Source of the DNA: an uncultured Muribaculaceae bacterium
GTDB lineage: Bacteria > Bacteroidota > Bacteroidia > Bacteroidales > Muribaculaceae
Length of the DNA stretch: 28,763 nt
NCBI GenBank assembly: GCA_910587475.1
Contig: CAJUMR010000034.1
Coordinates: forward strand, 1-28,763
Reading direction: 5' to 3'
The translations under genes and the position numbers were made by a program. Shown piece by piece: positions 1-8,032 of the stretch (within the stretch, counting starts at the first letter, position 1; every line of letters starts with the position of its first letter). The notes beneath the pieces were generated by a model. That model saw only the letters and a list, made by a program, of their open reading frames with translations. It was not told the origin of the DNA and did no database searches.

Positions 1-52
1 GCTCACCTCGACACTGCCAGTGTCGCGCTCTAGCCAGATGAGCTAATACCCC
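1..52 (-). tRNA. tRNA-Ala (anticodon GGC), 3' end cut off by window edge
   Basis: Read on the minus strand from 52, the sequence folds as a tRNA: acceptor strand GGGGTAT, TA spacer, D stem GCTC/GAGC, anticodon stem CGACA/TGTCG around the loop CTGGCAG, then the variable loop AGGTG and the start of the T arm. The anticodon is GGC (plus-strand 16-18), which reads the alanine codon GCC. The opening GGGG fits alanine tRNAs. The T arm and 3' acceptor strand lie outside the window, so the G3:U70 identity pair cannot be checked. Confidence 0.9.
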
Positions 53-150
53 GTTCGATTATTTCGGTGCAAATATAGTTCATTATTCGCGTTTTCGGGA
101 CAATCTTTGCTTGAATTAAATTTTATTAATATTTATCCATTAATTTTAAT

Positions 151-185
151 TCTTTAGCTTTTCCTATATATAGTAACTTTACAAA
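151..185 (+). promoter_or_regulatory. Possible promoter of the namZ unit
   Basis: The AT-rich stretch between the tRNA and namZ holds TAACTTTA at 174-181, one base from the Bacteroidetes -7 consensus TAnnTTTG. A weak TTTAG at 153-157 lies about 16 bases upstream and could serve as the -33 element. A start near 187 would leave a leader of about 35 bases. The match is imperfect and low complexity makes chance hits likely here. Confidence 0.35.
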
Positions 186-220
186 CCGGTTTACCTTCTT
201 CACAACCGCTACTAACAACA

Positions 221-1456
221 ATGCTGAAAACCATCATTCCATACATAGCCGCATTTGTCGCCGCAGTCATGCTGACTGCCTGTCCATCGGCAGCAAAAAC
301 GCCGGGGCATTCAGTCAATGAACCCGACGAACTCTCATCAGACGCCTACCCCGACAGCGTCATCGTCGGAGCTGCGCGCTTCGACGCCTACATGCCCTTG
401 CTCGAAGGCAAACGAGTCGCACTCTTCTCCAACCACACCGGCATAGTCGACGGACGGCACACTCTCGACCATATGATCGAACGGAACATCGACGTAAGAT
501 GTATATTCTCTCCCGAACACGGCTTCCGCGGCACCGCCGACGCCGGACAACATGTAAAATCATCGGTCGACGCTCCGACCGGCAGACCTATAGCGTCGCT
601 CTACGACGGAAAGCGACGCGGCCCCGATCCTAAGATCATTGACTCGCTCGACGTAATCGTCGTCGACATTCAGGATGTCGGACTGCGATATTACACCTAT
701 TACGCATCAATGATCGAGCTGATGAACGCAGCTGCCCGTGCCGGCAAACAATTCATCGTGCTCGACCGCCCCAACCCCAACGGCATGACCGTCGACGGCC
801 CGATCCTCGACATGCGCTACCGATCCGGAGTCGGACGGCTGCCAATACCTGTGGTCCACGGCATGACGCTCGGCGAACTTGCCATGATGGCCAACGGCGA
901 AGGTTGGCTCGACGACAGCGCAAAAGTCGACCTCACTGTCATCCTCTGCGAGAACTACACCCATCAGACCCGCTACCGCCTGCCGATAGCACCGTCACCC
1001 AACCTCCGGACAATGACCGCCGTGTACCTCTACCCTTCGCTATGCTATTTCGAAGCAACTCCGGTCAGTCTCGGACGAGGCACCGACTCGCCGTTCATGA
1101 TCTACGGGCACCCCGACATGAAAGGCCGATCCTACACATTCACTCCCCGAAGCATGCCTGGAGCTAAAAATCCGCCATTGCTCGGCCAACTCTGCCATGG
1201 AGTCGACCTATCGGAGATCGACGACGAACAGGCCATCGCCCGCGGCATCGACCTAAGCTACCTCATCGACGCTTACAGCGACCTCGGACTCGGCGACAAA
1301 TTTTTCACTTCATTTTTCGAACTGCTCATAGGCCGCGGCGACATAAGGCAGATGATCATCGACGGCAAGTCGGCCGATGAAATAAAAGCCTCATGGGCCG
1401 ACGACGTCGAGCGCTTCCGCCAAAGCCGCCGCCCCTATCTCCTGTATACCGAATAA
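221..1456 (+). CDS. namZ: NamZ-type exo-beta-N-acetylmuramidase lipoprotein (DUF1343, GH171)
   Basis: This 411-residue protein belongs to the DUF1343 family. Characterised members (NamZ of Bacillus subtilis and Tannerella forsythia) remove terminal MurNAc from peptidoglycan fragments. It starts with a lipoprotein signal peptide ending in the lipobox LTAC (Cys21), so it should be lipid-anchored in the periplasm or outer membrane. Family hallmarks are visible: LFSNHTGIVDG near 68-78, the SPEHGFRG block at 97-104, VVDIQDVGLRYYTY near 147-160 and DRPNPNG at 182-188. Length matches the family and appears complete. A sodium symporter starts 32 bases downstream and a WYL regulator follows, so NamZ is probably the first gene of a MurNAc salvage operon. 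The family assignment is firm. The exact substrate (free disaccharide or peptide-bearing muropeptide) is not predictable here. Confidence 0.92.
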   Translation: MLKTIIPYIAAFVAAVMLTACPSAAKTPGHSVNEPDELSSDAYPDSVIVGAARFDAYMPLLEGKRVALFSNHTGIVDGRHTLDHMIERNIDVRCIFSPEHGFRGTADAGQHVKSSVDAPTGRPIASLYDGKRRGPDPKIIDSLDVIVVDIQDVGLRYYTYYASMIELMNAAARAGKQFIVLDRPNPNGMTVDGPILDMRYRSGVGRLPIPVVHGMTLGELAMMANGEGWLDDSAKVDLTVILCENYTHQTRYRLPIAPSPNLRTMTAVYLYPSLCYFEATPVSLGRGTDSPFMIYGHPDMKGRSYTFTPRSMPGAKNPPLLGQLCHGVDLSEIDDEQAIARGIDLSYLIDAYSDLGLGDKFFTSFFELLIGRGDIRQMIIDGKSADEIKASWADDVERFRQSRRPYLLYTE

Positions 1457-1488
1457 ACCTTAACCTACCCTATCAACGACAAAACGAC

Positions 1489-2973
1489 ATGACACAACCG
1501 GTAATAATCATCATCACCATAATAGCCTACTTCCTTCTGCTCCTCGCCATCTCATGGATCGCTTCACGGGGATCCGACAACACCACATTCTTCACCGGCA
1601 ACCGACGAGCGCCATGGCCTCTCGTGGCATTTGCCACGGCAGGCGCCGCCATATCGGGAGTCACATTCATATCAGTGCCGGGCATGGTAGTCGGAAAAGG
1701 CTACGCCTATCTTCAGATGGTGCTCGGCTTCATAGTCGGCTACATGCTGATCGCTTTCGTGCTCGTTCCGCTTTTCTACCGGCGCAATCTCATCTCGATT
1801 TACGGCTATCTCGAACAACGCTTCGGCCGTTCGACTTACAAAGCCGGGGCATGGTTCTTCTTCATATCCAAAATGCTCGGAGCTGCCGTGCGCTTCTTTG
1901 TCGTCTGCGCCGTGCTCCAGCTCCTCGTGTTCCATCCCCTCGGCATCCCCTTCGAATTCAACGTAATCGTCACCATTGCCCTCATATGGCTCTACACAAT
2001 GCAAGGAGGAGTCAAAACCGTGATCTGGACCGACACACTCAAAAGCTTCTGCCTGATCATGTCAGTAATCCTGTGCATATTCTTCGTCGCCTCTAACCTC
2101 GGCTTCAGCTTCTCCGACATGACTGCAGCAATCGCCGACCATCCCACATCGCGCATGTTCTTCTTTGACAACCCCAAAGAAGCCACATACTTCTGGAAAC
2201 AATTTATCGCCGGCATATTCATGGCCATCGCCACCACAGGCCTCGACCAGGACATGATGCAGCGCAACCTCGCGTGCCGCGATGCAGCGCAATCACGCAA
2301 AAACATGATCGTCAGCGGCATAACCCAGTTTTTTGTGATCGCTCTGTTTCTCCTCCTCGGCACCCTCATGCTCATATTCCTCGACCGTCAAGGCATCGGT
2401 ATCCCCGACAAGACCGACGACATCTTCGGCATCGTAGCCACCCACTCTTCAATGCCCGTGATCGTCGGAGTGCTCTTCATCCTCGGGCTCGTAGCCGCAG
2501 CATATTCGGCTGCCGGATCAGCGCTGACATCATTGACCACATCTTTCACCGTCGACATCCTCCAAGCCCACAAATCAGACAACGACCGCCGAGTCACACG
2601 CACCCGCCGCGCCGTCCATGTAGCAATGTCGATAATCATGGGTGCGGTCATCGTAGTCTTCTACTACATCAGCAACCAAGATGCAATCAGCGCCGTCTAC
2701 ACCCTCGCATCCTACACCTACGGGCCGATACTCGGACTATTTGTCTACGGCATGATCACATCGCGCCCCGTGCGCGACCGTCTGGTGCCCCTCGTCTGCA
2801 TCCTTGCACCGGCTCTATCATGGGTCGTGCAGTGGGCGCTGCTGAAGTGTTTTGACTATCACACAAGCTTCGAACTGCTCATCATCAACGCATTGATCAC
2901 CGGCTTAGGACTCCATCTCCTGTCGATCAGCCACCATCCATCAACAACTACAGCCCCACAAAACAATGGCTAA
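1489..2973 (+). CDS. Sodium:solute symporter (SSS family), candidate MurNAc transporter
   Basis: This is a 494-residue, highly hydrophobic inner-membrane protein with roughly 13 predicted transmembrane segments and the sodium/solute symporter fold. AAISGVTFISVPG near residues 53-65 fits the first sodium-site helix, and AAAYSAAGSALTSLTTSFT near 340-358 is the Ser/Thr-rich helix that binds sodium in this family. I chose ATG 1489 because the protein then begins with a membrane segment. The open frame extends upstream to 1393, but that part overlaps namZ and encodes an Arg/Pro-rich, non-membrane stretch. In T. forsythia an SSS transporter named MurT takes up MurNAc and is linked to NamZ. The neighbouring namZ here supports the same role. 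Substrate is inferred from context only. The stop overlaps the next gene by 8 bases. Confidence 0.88.
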   Translation: MTQPVIIIITIIAYFLLLLAISWIASRGSDNTTFFTGNRRAPWPLVAFATAGAAISGVTFISVPGMVVGKGYAYLQMVLGFIVGYMLIAFVLVPLFYRRNLISIYGYLEQRFGRSTYKAGAWFFFISKMLGAAVRFFVVCAVLQLLVFHPLGIPFEFNVIVTIALIWLYTMQGGVKTVIWTDTLKSFCLIMSVILCIFFVASNLGFSFSDMTAAIADHPTSRMFFFDNPKEATYFWKQFIAGIFMAIATTGLDQDMMQRNLACRDAAQSRKNMIVSGITQFFVIALFLLLGTLMLIFLDRQGIGIPDKTDDIFGIVATHSSMPVIVGVLFILGLVAAAYSAAGSALTSLTTSFTVDILQAHKSDNDRRVTRTRRAVHVAMSIIMGAVIVVFYYISNQDAISAVYTLASYTYGPILGLFVYGMITSRPVRDRLVPLVCILAPALSWVVQWALLKCFDYHTSFELLIINALITGLGLHLLSISHHPSTTTAPQNNG

Positions 2974-3862
2974 AGACCTCCTCAACCGCTACGTATGGCT
3001 CGTCGACACCATTCGTCGACACGGGCGTATCACCCGACGGGAACTTAACGACTGCTGGCGCCGCTCACGCTTTTCCGACGGCGACACCACTCTGCCCCGA
3101 CGCACCTTCTACAACTACCGCCAAGCAATCGAAGACCTCTTCGACATCAACATAATCTGCGACCAGTCGACGTTCGAATACTACATAGCCGACGAAGACG
3201 CCCACAACGAAAGCGTCACCGAGTGGCTTCTCAACGCAGCCGCCACCAACGACGTTCTCAGCTCTTCGCGCGACATTTCCCAAAAGATTTTCCTCGAGGA
3301 CGTGCCATCGGCCCGCGAACATCTCGCCACTGCCATCAATGCCCTCAAATCATCCTCGCCCTTGCGCTTCGACTACCATCCCTATACCCGCTCGACCCCG
3401 ACGCCGGCCATAGTCATCGAGCCATACTTCCTCAAGATATTCAGACAGAGATGGTATCTCACAGGTCGTGTAGTTGCAGAGAAACGCATAAAGACCTACG
3501 CCCTCGACCGAATCAGCTCGCTCGTAATCCTGCCCGAGCACTTCACCCCCGATCCGTCGTTCGACCCTGAAGCCTACTCACGCGACTCATTCGGCATAAT
3601 ATTCTCTCTCGGCGAAGTCAAGAACATTGTCATCCGCACAGACACCCGCCAGGCCAAATATTTCCGCGCGCTCCCGCTCCACCACTCTCAGCAAGAGATG
3701 ATCCACGACGAATTTTCAGATTTCCACTACCGACTGCGCATCACCGACGACTTCGTTGCAGAAATCCTCTCCTACGGCCCGCGCGTCACAGTCATGGAGC
3801 CGCCCGAGCTCAGAGCCATAATCCGCGACCGGCTTTCCAACTCTCTGGCCAATTACTCCTGA
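2966..3862 (+). CDS. WYL-domain transcriptional regulator
   Basis: This 298-residue protein has an N-terminal DNA-binding region (about 1-60, including RITRRELNDCW) and a central WYL domain with the signature RWYLTGR at 162-168, followed by a WYL-type C-terminal extension. WYL regulators bind a small ligand or nucleic acid through this domain and adjust transcription. The start codon lies inside the end of the symporter gene (8-base overlap), so the two are translationally coupled. It is therefore likely to control the namZ-symporter unit, perhaps in response to a cell-wall sugar. WYL proteins also control phage defence and DNA repair genes, but nothing nearby suggests that here. The family call is strong; ligand and targets are unknown. 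Confidence 0.88.
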   Translation: MAKDLLNRYVWLVDTIRRHGRITRRELNDCWRRSRFSDGDTTLPRRTFYNYRQAIEDLFDINIICDQSTFEYYIADEDAHNESVTEWLLNAAATNDVLSSSRDISQKIFLEDVPSAREHLATAINALKSSSPLRFDYHPYTRSTPTPAIVIEPYFLKIFRQRWYLTGRVVAEKRIKTYALDRISSLVILPEHFTPDPSFDPEAYSRDSFGIIFSLGEVKNIVIRTDTRQAKYFRALPLHHSQQEMIHDEFSDFHYRLRITDDFVAEILSYGPRVTVMEPPELRAIIRDRLSNSLANYS

Positions 3863-3864
3863 AC

Positions 3865-3888
3865 AAAACTGCGCCATGAGCGGTTTTC
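3865..3888 (+). terminator. Probable terminator after the WYL regulator gene
   Basis: AAAACTGC at 3865-3872 pairs with GCGGTTTT at 3880-3887 across a 7-base loop, with one G-U pair. The stem sits directly after the stop codon of the WYL gene and ends in four T. It would separate the namZ unit from cysE. The T-run is short, so termination may be partial. Confidence 0.5.
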
Positions 3889-3947
3889 ATCCTGTTAAGG
3901 CTTACGCCGTAAACTGATCCCACTTTTCTATCATCTACATTATCAAT

Positions 3948-4868
3948 ATGAAGCTCAACTTTGCAGAAGAAATCCTATCGCGCAACATCGGCTTACTCTC
4001 CAAGTCGTCGCCCGAAGAAGACCTTATGGTGCCTGCCGGCACCGGAGCCTTCCCCTCGCTCGAATGTCTTCGCGAGGTAATATCGCTTGTCAAATCAATC
4101 ATATTTCCCGACTTCTTCAACCGCCGCCGCAACAGCTGCGTCACACGCGCCCACTACATCGGTGTCGGTGTGGACAAACTCTACACCATCCTGCGCCGGG
4201 AGATCGAAAACGGCCTTCGGTTCGACGAGTCGATCAGCCGCGAAGACTCTGAGGACGCAGCTTCGCGGCTCGCGCTCGGATTCATCGACACCCTCCCCGA
4301 GATCAAGCGACTGATGCTTACCGACGTCGAAGCAATGTTCAACAACGATCCGGCTGTCGAAAACTTCGGTGAGATAATCCTGTGCTACCCCGTGGTGCAG
4401 GCAATGGTCCACTACAGAGTCGCACACTCGCTCCTGAAACTCGGCATTCCCGTAATTCCGCGGATTATAACCGAACTCGCCCACTCCGACACAGGCATAG
4501 ACATCCATCCCGGAGCCACAATCGGACAATACTTCAGCATCGACCACGGCACAGGCGTTGTAATCGGTGAGACTTGTGTGATCGGCGACCATGTCACCCT
4601 CTACCAAGGAGTGACCCTCGGCGCACGCAACTTCTCGCTCGACAGTAATGGACGCCCCGTCAACATTCCGCGACACCCGATAATCGAAGACAACGTCACC
4701 ATCTACTCCAACGCCACTGTACTCGGGCGCATAACCATCGGCCACGACTCGATCATCGGAGGTAACATCTGGCTCACCGAAAGTGTTCCGCCGGGATCGA
4801 AAGTCCTGCAAGGCAAAACGATTTCATCCAACAACAAACCCAACACCACTACTGTCCAACCTAACTGA
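3948..4868 (+). CDS. cysE: Serine O-acetyltransferase
   Basis: The protein (306 residues) transfers acetyl from acetyl-CoA to serine, giving O-acetylserine, the first step of cysteine synthesis in the cytoplasm. The N-terminal part (about 1-150) is the helical SAT domain. From about 175 it is a left-handed beta-helix of hexapeptide repeats. The catalytic pair seen in the family is present: Asp185 in GIDIHPGA and His200 in SIDHGTG, 15 residues apart as in E. coli CysE (Asp143/His158). The tail after 285 is polar and is the usual region for docking to CysK, although it ends in VQPN rather than the Ile commonly required in the enterobacterial complex. cysK starts 11 bases downstream, so the two form an operon. 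Confidence 0.95.
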   Translation: MKLNFAEEILSRNIGLLSKSSPEEDLMVPAGTGAFPSLECLREVISLVKSIIFPDFFNRRRNSCVTRAHYIGVGVDKLYTILRREIENGLRFDESISREDSEDAASRLALGFIDTLPEIKRLMLTDVEAMFNNDPAVENFGEIILCYPVVQAMVHYRVAHSLLKLGIPVIPRIITELAHSDTGIDIHPGATIGQYFSIDHGTGVVIGETCVIGDHVTLYQGVTLGARNFSLDSNGRPVNIPRHPIIEDNVTIYSNATVLGRITIGHDSIIGGNIWLTESVPPGSKVLQGKTISSNNKPNTTTVQPN

Positions 4869-4879
4869 AACATAATATT

Positions 4880-5827
4880 ATGGCAAAAATCTATTCCAGC
4901 CTCACACAGCTCATCGGCAACACTCCGTTGCTCGAAACAAAGAACATCGAACAAGCCGAAGGCCTGCATGCCCGGCTCATCGTGAAACTCGAGGCGTTCA
5001 ATCCGGGAGGAAGCGTCAAAGACCGCGCCGCACTTTCGATGATCGAAGCCGCCGAACGCTCTGGAGTACTGAAACCCGGAGCCATGATCATCGAGCCTAC
5101 AAGCGGCAACACAGGCATCGGACTCGCATGGATCGCCTCTCTCAAAGGCTACAAGCTCGTGCTCACAATGCCCGAAACAATGAGCGCCGAGCGCCGCAAT
5201 CTGCTGAAAGCCCTCGGCGCGTCGCTCGTCCTCACCCCCGGCGCCGAAGGCATGAAAGGTGCAATCGCCCGAGCCGAAGAACTGAAAGCCCAGCATCCCG
5301 GTTCGATCATCCTCCGCCAGTTCGACAACCCGGCAAATCCCCAAGCCCACAAGCTGACCACAGGCGAAGAGATCTGGCGCGACACCGACGGACAGATCGA
5401 CATATTCATTGCAGGCGTAGGCACCGGGGGCACTGTCAGCGGCACTGCCACAGCCTTGAAAAGCCACAACCCCGCCATCGAGGTCATAGCCGTCGAACCT
5501 GCCTCATCGGCCGTTCTGTCGGGACAGCCCGCCGGCCCACACAAAATACAGGGCATCGGCGCCGGCTTCATCCCCGCCAACTACGATGCGTCGGTTGTCG
5601 ACCGCGTTGTGACCGTCGACAACGACGACGCCTTCCGCGGCGCCCGGCTTCTCGCCCAGCTCGAAGGAGTTCTCGCCGGCATATCCTCAGGAGCAGCTTT
5701 GTGGGCTGCGATACAAGAAGCACGGCGTCCAGAAAACGCAGGCAAAACAATCGTCGCACTCTTGCCCGACACCGGCGAACGCTACCTCTCCACCCCGCTG
5801 TTCGACCGCGAAGCGCTGCCCCTTTGA
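4880..5827 (+). CDS. cysK: Cysteine synthase A (O-acetylserine sulfhydrylase)
   Basis: A 315-residue PLP enzyme that converts O-acetylserine and sulfide to cysteine. The PLP lysine is Lys47 in NPGGSVKDRA. The substrate loop TSGNTG is at 74-79, the phosphate-binding loop GVGTGGT at 179-185, and the pyridine-N serine lies in GISSGA near 268-272. The length is standard for CysK/CysM. Its placement 11 bases after cysE supports CysK function rather than cystathionine beta-synthase. The gene ends 34 bases before a strong terminator, which closes the cysE-cysK operon. Confidence 0.95.
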   Translation: MAKIYSSLTQLIGNTPLLETKNIEQAEGLHARLIVKLEAFNPGGSVKDRAALSMIEAAERSGVLKPGAMIIEPTSGNTGIGLAWIASLKGYKLVLTMPETMSAERRNLLKALGASLVLTPGAEGMKGAIARAEELKAQHPGSIILRQFDNPANPQAHKLTTGEEIWRDTDGQIDIFIAGVGTGGTVSGTATALKSHNPAIEVIAVEPASSAVLSGQPAGPHKIQGIGAGFIPANYDASVVDRVVTVDNDDAFRGARLLAQLEGVLAGISSGAALWAAIQEARRPENAGKTIVALLPDTGERYLSTPLFDREALPL

Positions 5828-5861
5828 TCTATTTTCCTCAGAATTATCAACGCCATCTATC

Positions 5862-5899
5862 ATATGCCTGCGCCTACAGAGTCGCAGGCATATTTTTTT
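5862..5899 (+). terminator. Rho-independent terminator of cysE-cysK
   Basis: ATATGCCTGCG at 5862-5872 pairs perfectly with CGCAGGCATAT at 5883-5893 (11 bp) across a 10-base loop and runs directly into seven T (5893-5899). This is a textbook intrinsic terminator. Confidence 0.93.
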
Positions 5900-5993
5900 G
5901 CCGCCGCACAATTGACGCGGCTAAGGCCCCAAACGTCAGCATATAGACCGGCCTAAGCTATCATGATGTTAAAAATGATAAAATTATTAAGAA

Positions 5994-6027
5994 CTTGCCT
6001 TTTTGACCGAATTATTAACTATTTTTG
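5994..6027 (+). promoter_or_regulatory. Promoter of the DUF6377 regulator gene
   Basis: TATTTTTG at 6020-6027 matches the Bacteroidetes -7 element TAnnTTTG exactly. CTTG at 5994-5997 is 22 bases upstream and TTTG at 6002-6005 is 14 bases upstream. The first fits the usual -33 spacing better. A start near 6033 gives a leader of about 75 bases to ATG 6108. An imperfect inverted repeat (GCTAAGGCC at 5920-5928, GGCCTAAGC at 5950-5958, 8 of 9 pairs) lies just upstream and might be an operator. Confidence 0.65.
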
Positions 6028-6107
6028 CAACACAAAGTCCTATTAGGACTAAACTTAAGTCTAACACAAGGCCTCACACCTTACATTCTATCACCATCAT
6101 TACCGAC

Positions 6108-7796
6108 ATGAGATTCGTTTTTCTGCTTACCGCCATAATCGCATTCTCCACTCGATTGAATGCTCTGGAGACAGAATTGCAGCCACTTTATCAGCGTCTC
6201 GACTCCATCCTCGCCAACCACAACTACTTCCATCAGCTCAAGGAAGCAAAGATTAATGACATAAAAAGAGCCGGCAAGAACATGATATCGCCTGAAGAAC
6301 GCTTCTGGCACAACCGCAGGCTCTACGACGAATACTTCGTTTTCAACGCCGACTCGGCCATGCGCTACGTCGACGAAAACCTTGCATTGGCGCGAATGAT
6401 GAAAGACAACACTCGAGTCAACGAATGGAAAATCAACCGGTCGTTCATTCTGTCGGTAATGGGACAGCTCAAAGACGCCAACGACGAACTGTCGAGCATC
6501 AATCTCGACGAATTGCCCAAAGAACACATCAGCTCATATTACAGCCAGAAATCATATCTCTATTCCCACCTCGGTCAACTCTCTGAATACCGCAAGGAAG
6601 GCACCGAAAACTACTCCGAACGCAGCCAGCAGTACGAAGACTCCACCTTCCTCAATATCACGCCCGACAGCCCGCTATATCTCTGGCACAAAGCATCATC
6701 GAAATTCGGCAAACCCGACGAAAGCGACGAAGTGATCAAAGAACTCACAGCCGCCGTCGAACGATCGTCGCTCGACACCCGCTTCGACGCCATGCACGCC
6801 TACGCCCTCTCAAGGCTCTACAGCGACAAAGGCGACATCACCAACCGTGCCAGATACCTGATCCTCTCGGGCATAGCCGACATCAAGATCGACAACCGCG
6901 ACATCGCTTCGCTCGAAGAACTGTCGAGCATACTCCTCGGCCAAGGTGACATAGACCGAGCCTACAACTACATAACTTACTGCAAACGGCAAGCACTCGC
7001 TCTGCCCAACTACGTCAGAGCCGCCTCGATCGCAAAAACCGAAGCCTTTGTCCATCAGCTTTACGTCGAGAAACTGAAAGCCGCAGGCGAACGCCTCCGC
7101 ATGTCGGCGATAGTTCTGTGTGCCGCGCTCGGTCTTCTGATTATCCTTTCTTTGATCATTATAAACCGAAGCTACAAACTTGCACGATCGAGACGGGAGC
7201 TGCAGGCAGTCAATTCGAAACTAAGCGACAACATCACCGAGCTATCGGCAGCCCGCGAACAGCAGCAACAGACTCTCGACGAACTGAAATGCGCCAACGA
7301 CCACATCGGCGACATCAACCGAACACTCAAAGAAGCAAACTACATCAAGGAAGAATGTATCGGGGCCACCTTCGCCCTATGTTCAACCTACATCGACAAA
7401 CTCGACGCTTTCCACAAGACTGTCAGCCGCATGGCAAGAGCAAACATGTGGAACGAACTCCGGCTCGAAGTTGCCAACCCCGCTGTTTCGACCGAAGACC
7501 TCAAGCAATTCTACAAAAGCTTCGACTCTCTCTTCCTGAGCATATATCCCGACTTCGTCAAAGATTTCAACAGCCTTCTGCGGCCCGATGAACAGATTTC
7601 CGTCAAACCCGGCGAGCTCAACACAGAGCTGCGCATCTACGCTCTTGTCAGGCTCGGCATCGCCGATTCCATCAAAATCGCATCGCTGCTCCACTGCTCG
7701 CCTCAGACCGTCTACAACAACAGGCTGAGAACCCGCAACAAAGCTGCCATGCCCAAAGACACATTCGACGAAGCAGTCAAATCTCTCGGCAAATAA
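6108..7796 (+). CDS. SusR-like membrane-bound transcriptional regulator (DUF6377)
   Basis: This 562-residue protein has the architecture of Bacteroidales DUF6377/SusR-like regulators. It has a signal peptide (about 1-19), a helical TPR-like periplasmic region (about 20-330), one transmembrane helix (about 332-354, rich in Ile/Leu), a coiled coil (about 360-418, with a run of Gln) and a cytoplasmic C-terminal region. A helix-turn-helix-like segment is near 502-545, including IASLLHCSPQTVYNNRLRTR. Such proteins are thought to sense a sugar outside and control transcription inside. I chose ATG 6108 because it gives a clean signal peptide; the open frame runs upstream to 6003 through the promoter. 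It lies next to the GH16-susCD genes in the same direction and is their likely activator. The link to SusR is from memory of architecture, not a search. Confidence 0.82.
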   Translation: MRFVFLLTAIIAFSTRLNALETELQPLYQRLDSILANHNYFHQLKEAKINDIKRAGKNMISPEERFWHNRRLYDEYFVFNADSAMRYVDENLALARMMKDNTRVNEWKINRSFILSVMGQLKDANDELSSINLDELPKEHISSYYSQKSYLYSHLGQLSEYRKEGTENYSERSQQYEDSTFLNITPDSPLYLWHKASSKFGKPDESDEVIKELTAAVERSSLDTRFDAMHAYALSRLYSDKGDITNRARYLILSGIADIKIDNRDIASLEELSSILLGQGDIDRAYNYITYCKRQALALPNYVRAASIAKTEAFVHQLYVEKLKAAGERLRMSAIVLCAALGLLIILSLIIINRSYKLARSRRELQAVNSKLSDNITELSAAREQQQQTLDELKCANDHIGDINRTLKEANYIKEECIGATFALCSTYIDKLDAFHKTVSRMARANMWNELRLEVANPAVSTEDLKQFYKSFDSLFLSIYPDFVKDFNSLLRPDEQISVKPGELNTELRIYALVRLGIADSIKIASLLHCSPQTVYNNRLRTRNKAAMPKDTFDEAVKSLGK

Positions 7797-7832
7797 CCTT
7801 CCCTGGAGCTCCTTAAAACATCAATCTTGCCC

Positions 7833-7869
7833 TTACCGAAATCTACTTCTTTATTTCGGTAATCCTTTG
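7833..7869 (+). terminator. Hairpin after the regulator gene, possible terminator
   Basis: TTACCGAAAT at 7833-7842 pairs perfectly with ATTTCGGTAA at 7853-7862 across a 10-base loop. It is followed by TCCTTTG, so the T-run is poor. It sits 36 bases after the regulator stop and before the GH16 promoter, which fits a terminator that separates regulator from structural genes. Confidence 0.5.
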
Positions 7870-7943
7870 CATATCTGCATATTATCCAAATTACCATTTA
7901 CCACCACCACTTACCTGCGCGTAAAACTCTTGAATTTCGATAA

Positions 7944-7951
7944 TAAATTTG
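7944..7951 (+). promoter_or_regulatory. -7 element of the GH16-susCD promoter
   Basis: TAAATTTG matches the Bacteroidetes -7 consensus exactly. No good -33 element is visible at the normal distance (about 7920-7925), as expected for an activator-dependent promoter. A start near 7957 gives a leader of about 75 bases to the GH16 gene. Confidence 0.6.
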
Positions 7952-8032
7952 CAACCGGGTTACACAACCAAAATTCTGATTACTCATTAACCAATCCAAG
8001 CGATCAACTACACCTCTAAAACTAATAACAAA

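Noticed and set aside
4095..5467. Long minus-strand open frames (238 and 254 codons) opposite cysE and cysK
   Set aside because: They lie entirely against well-supported genes, have no recognisable domain, and reflect the low stop frequency of the antisense frames at this codon use.
5128..5946. 272-codon plus-strand open frame overlapping cysK in another frame
   Set aside because: The translation is Arg/His/Pro-rich shadow sequence and runs through the cysK terminator.
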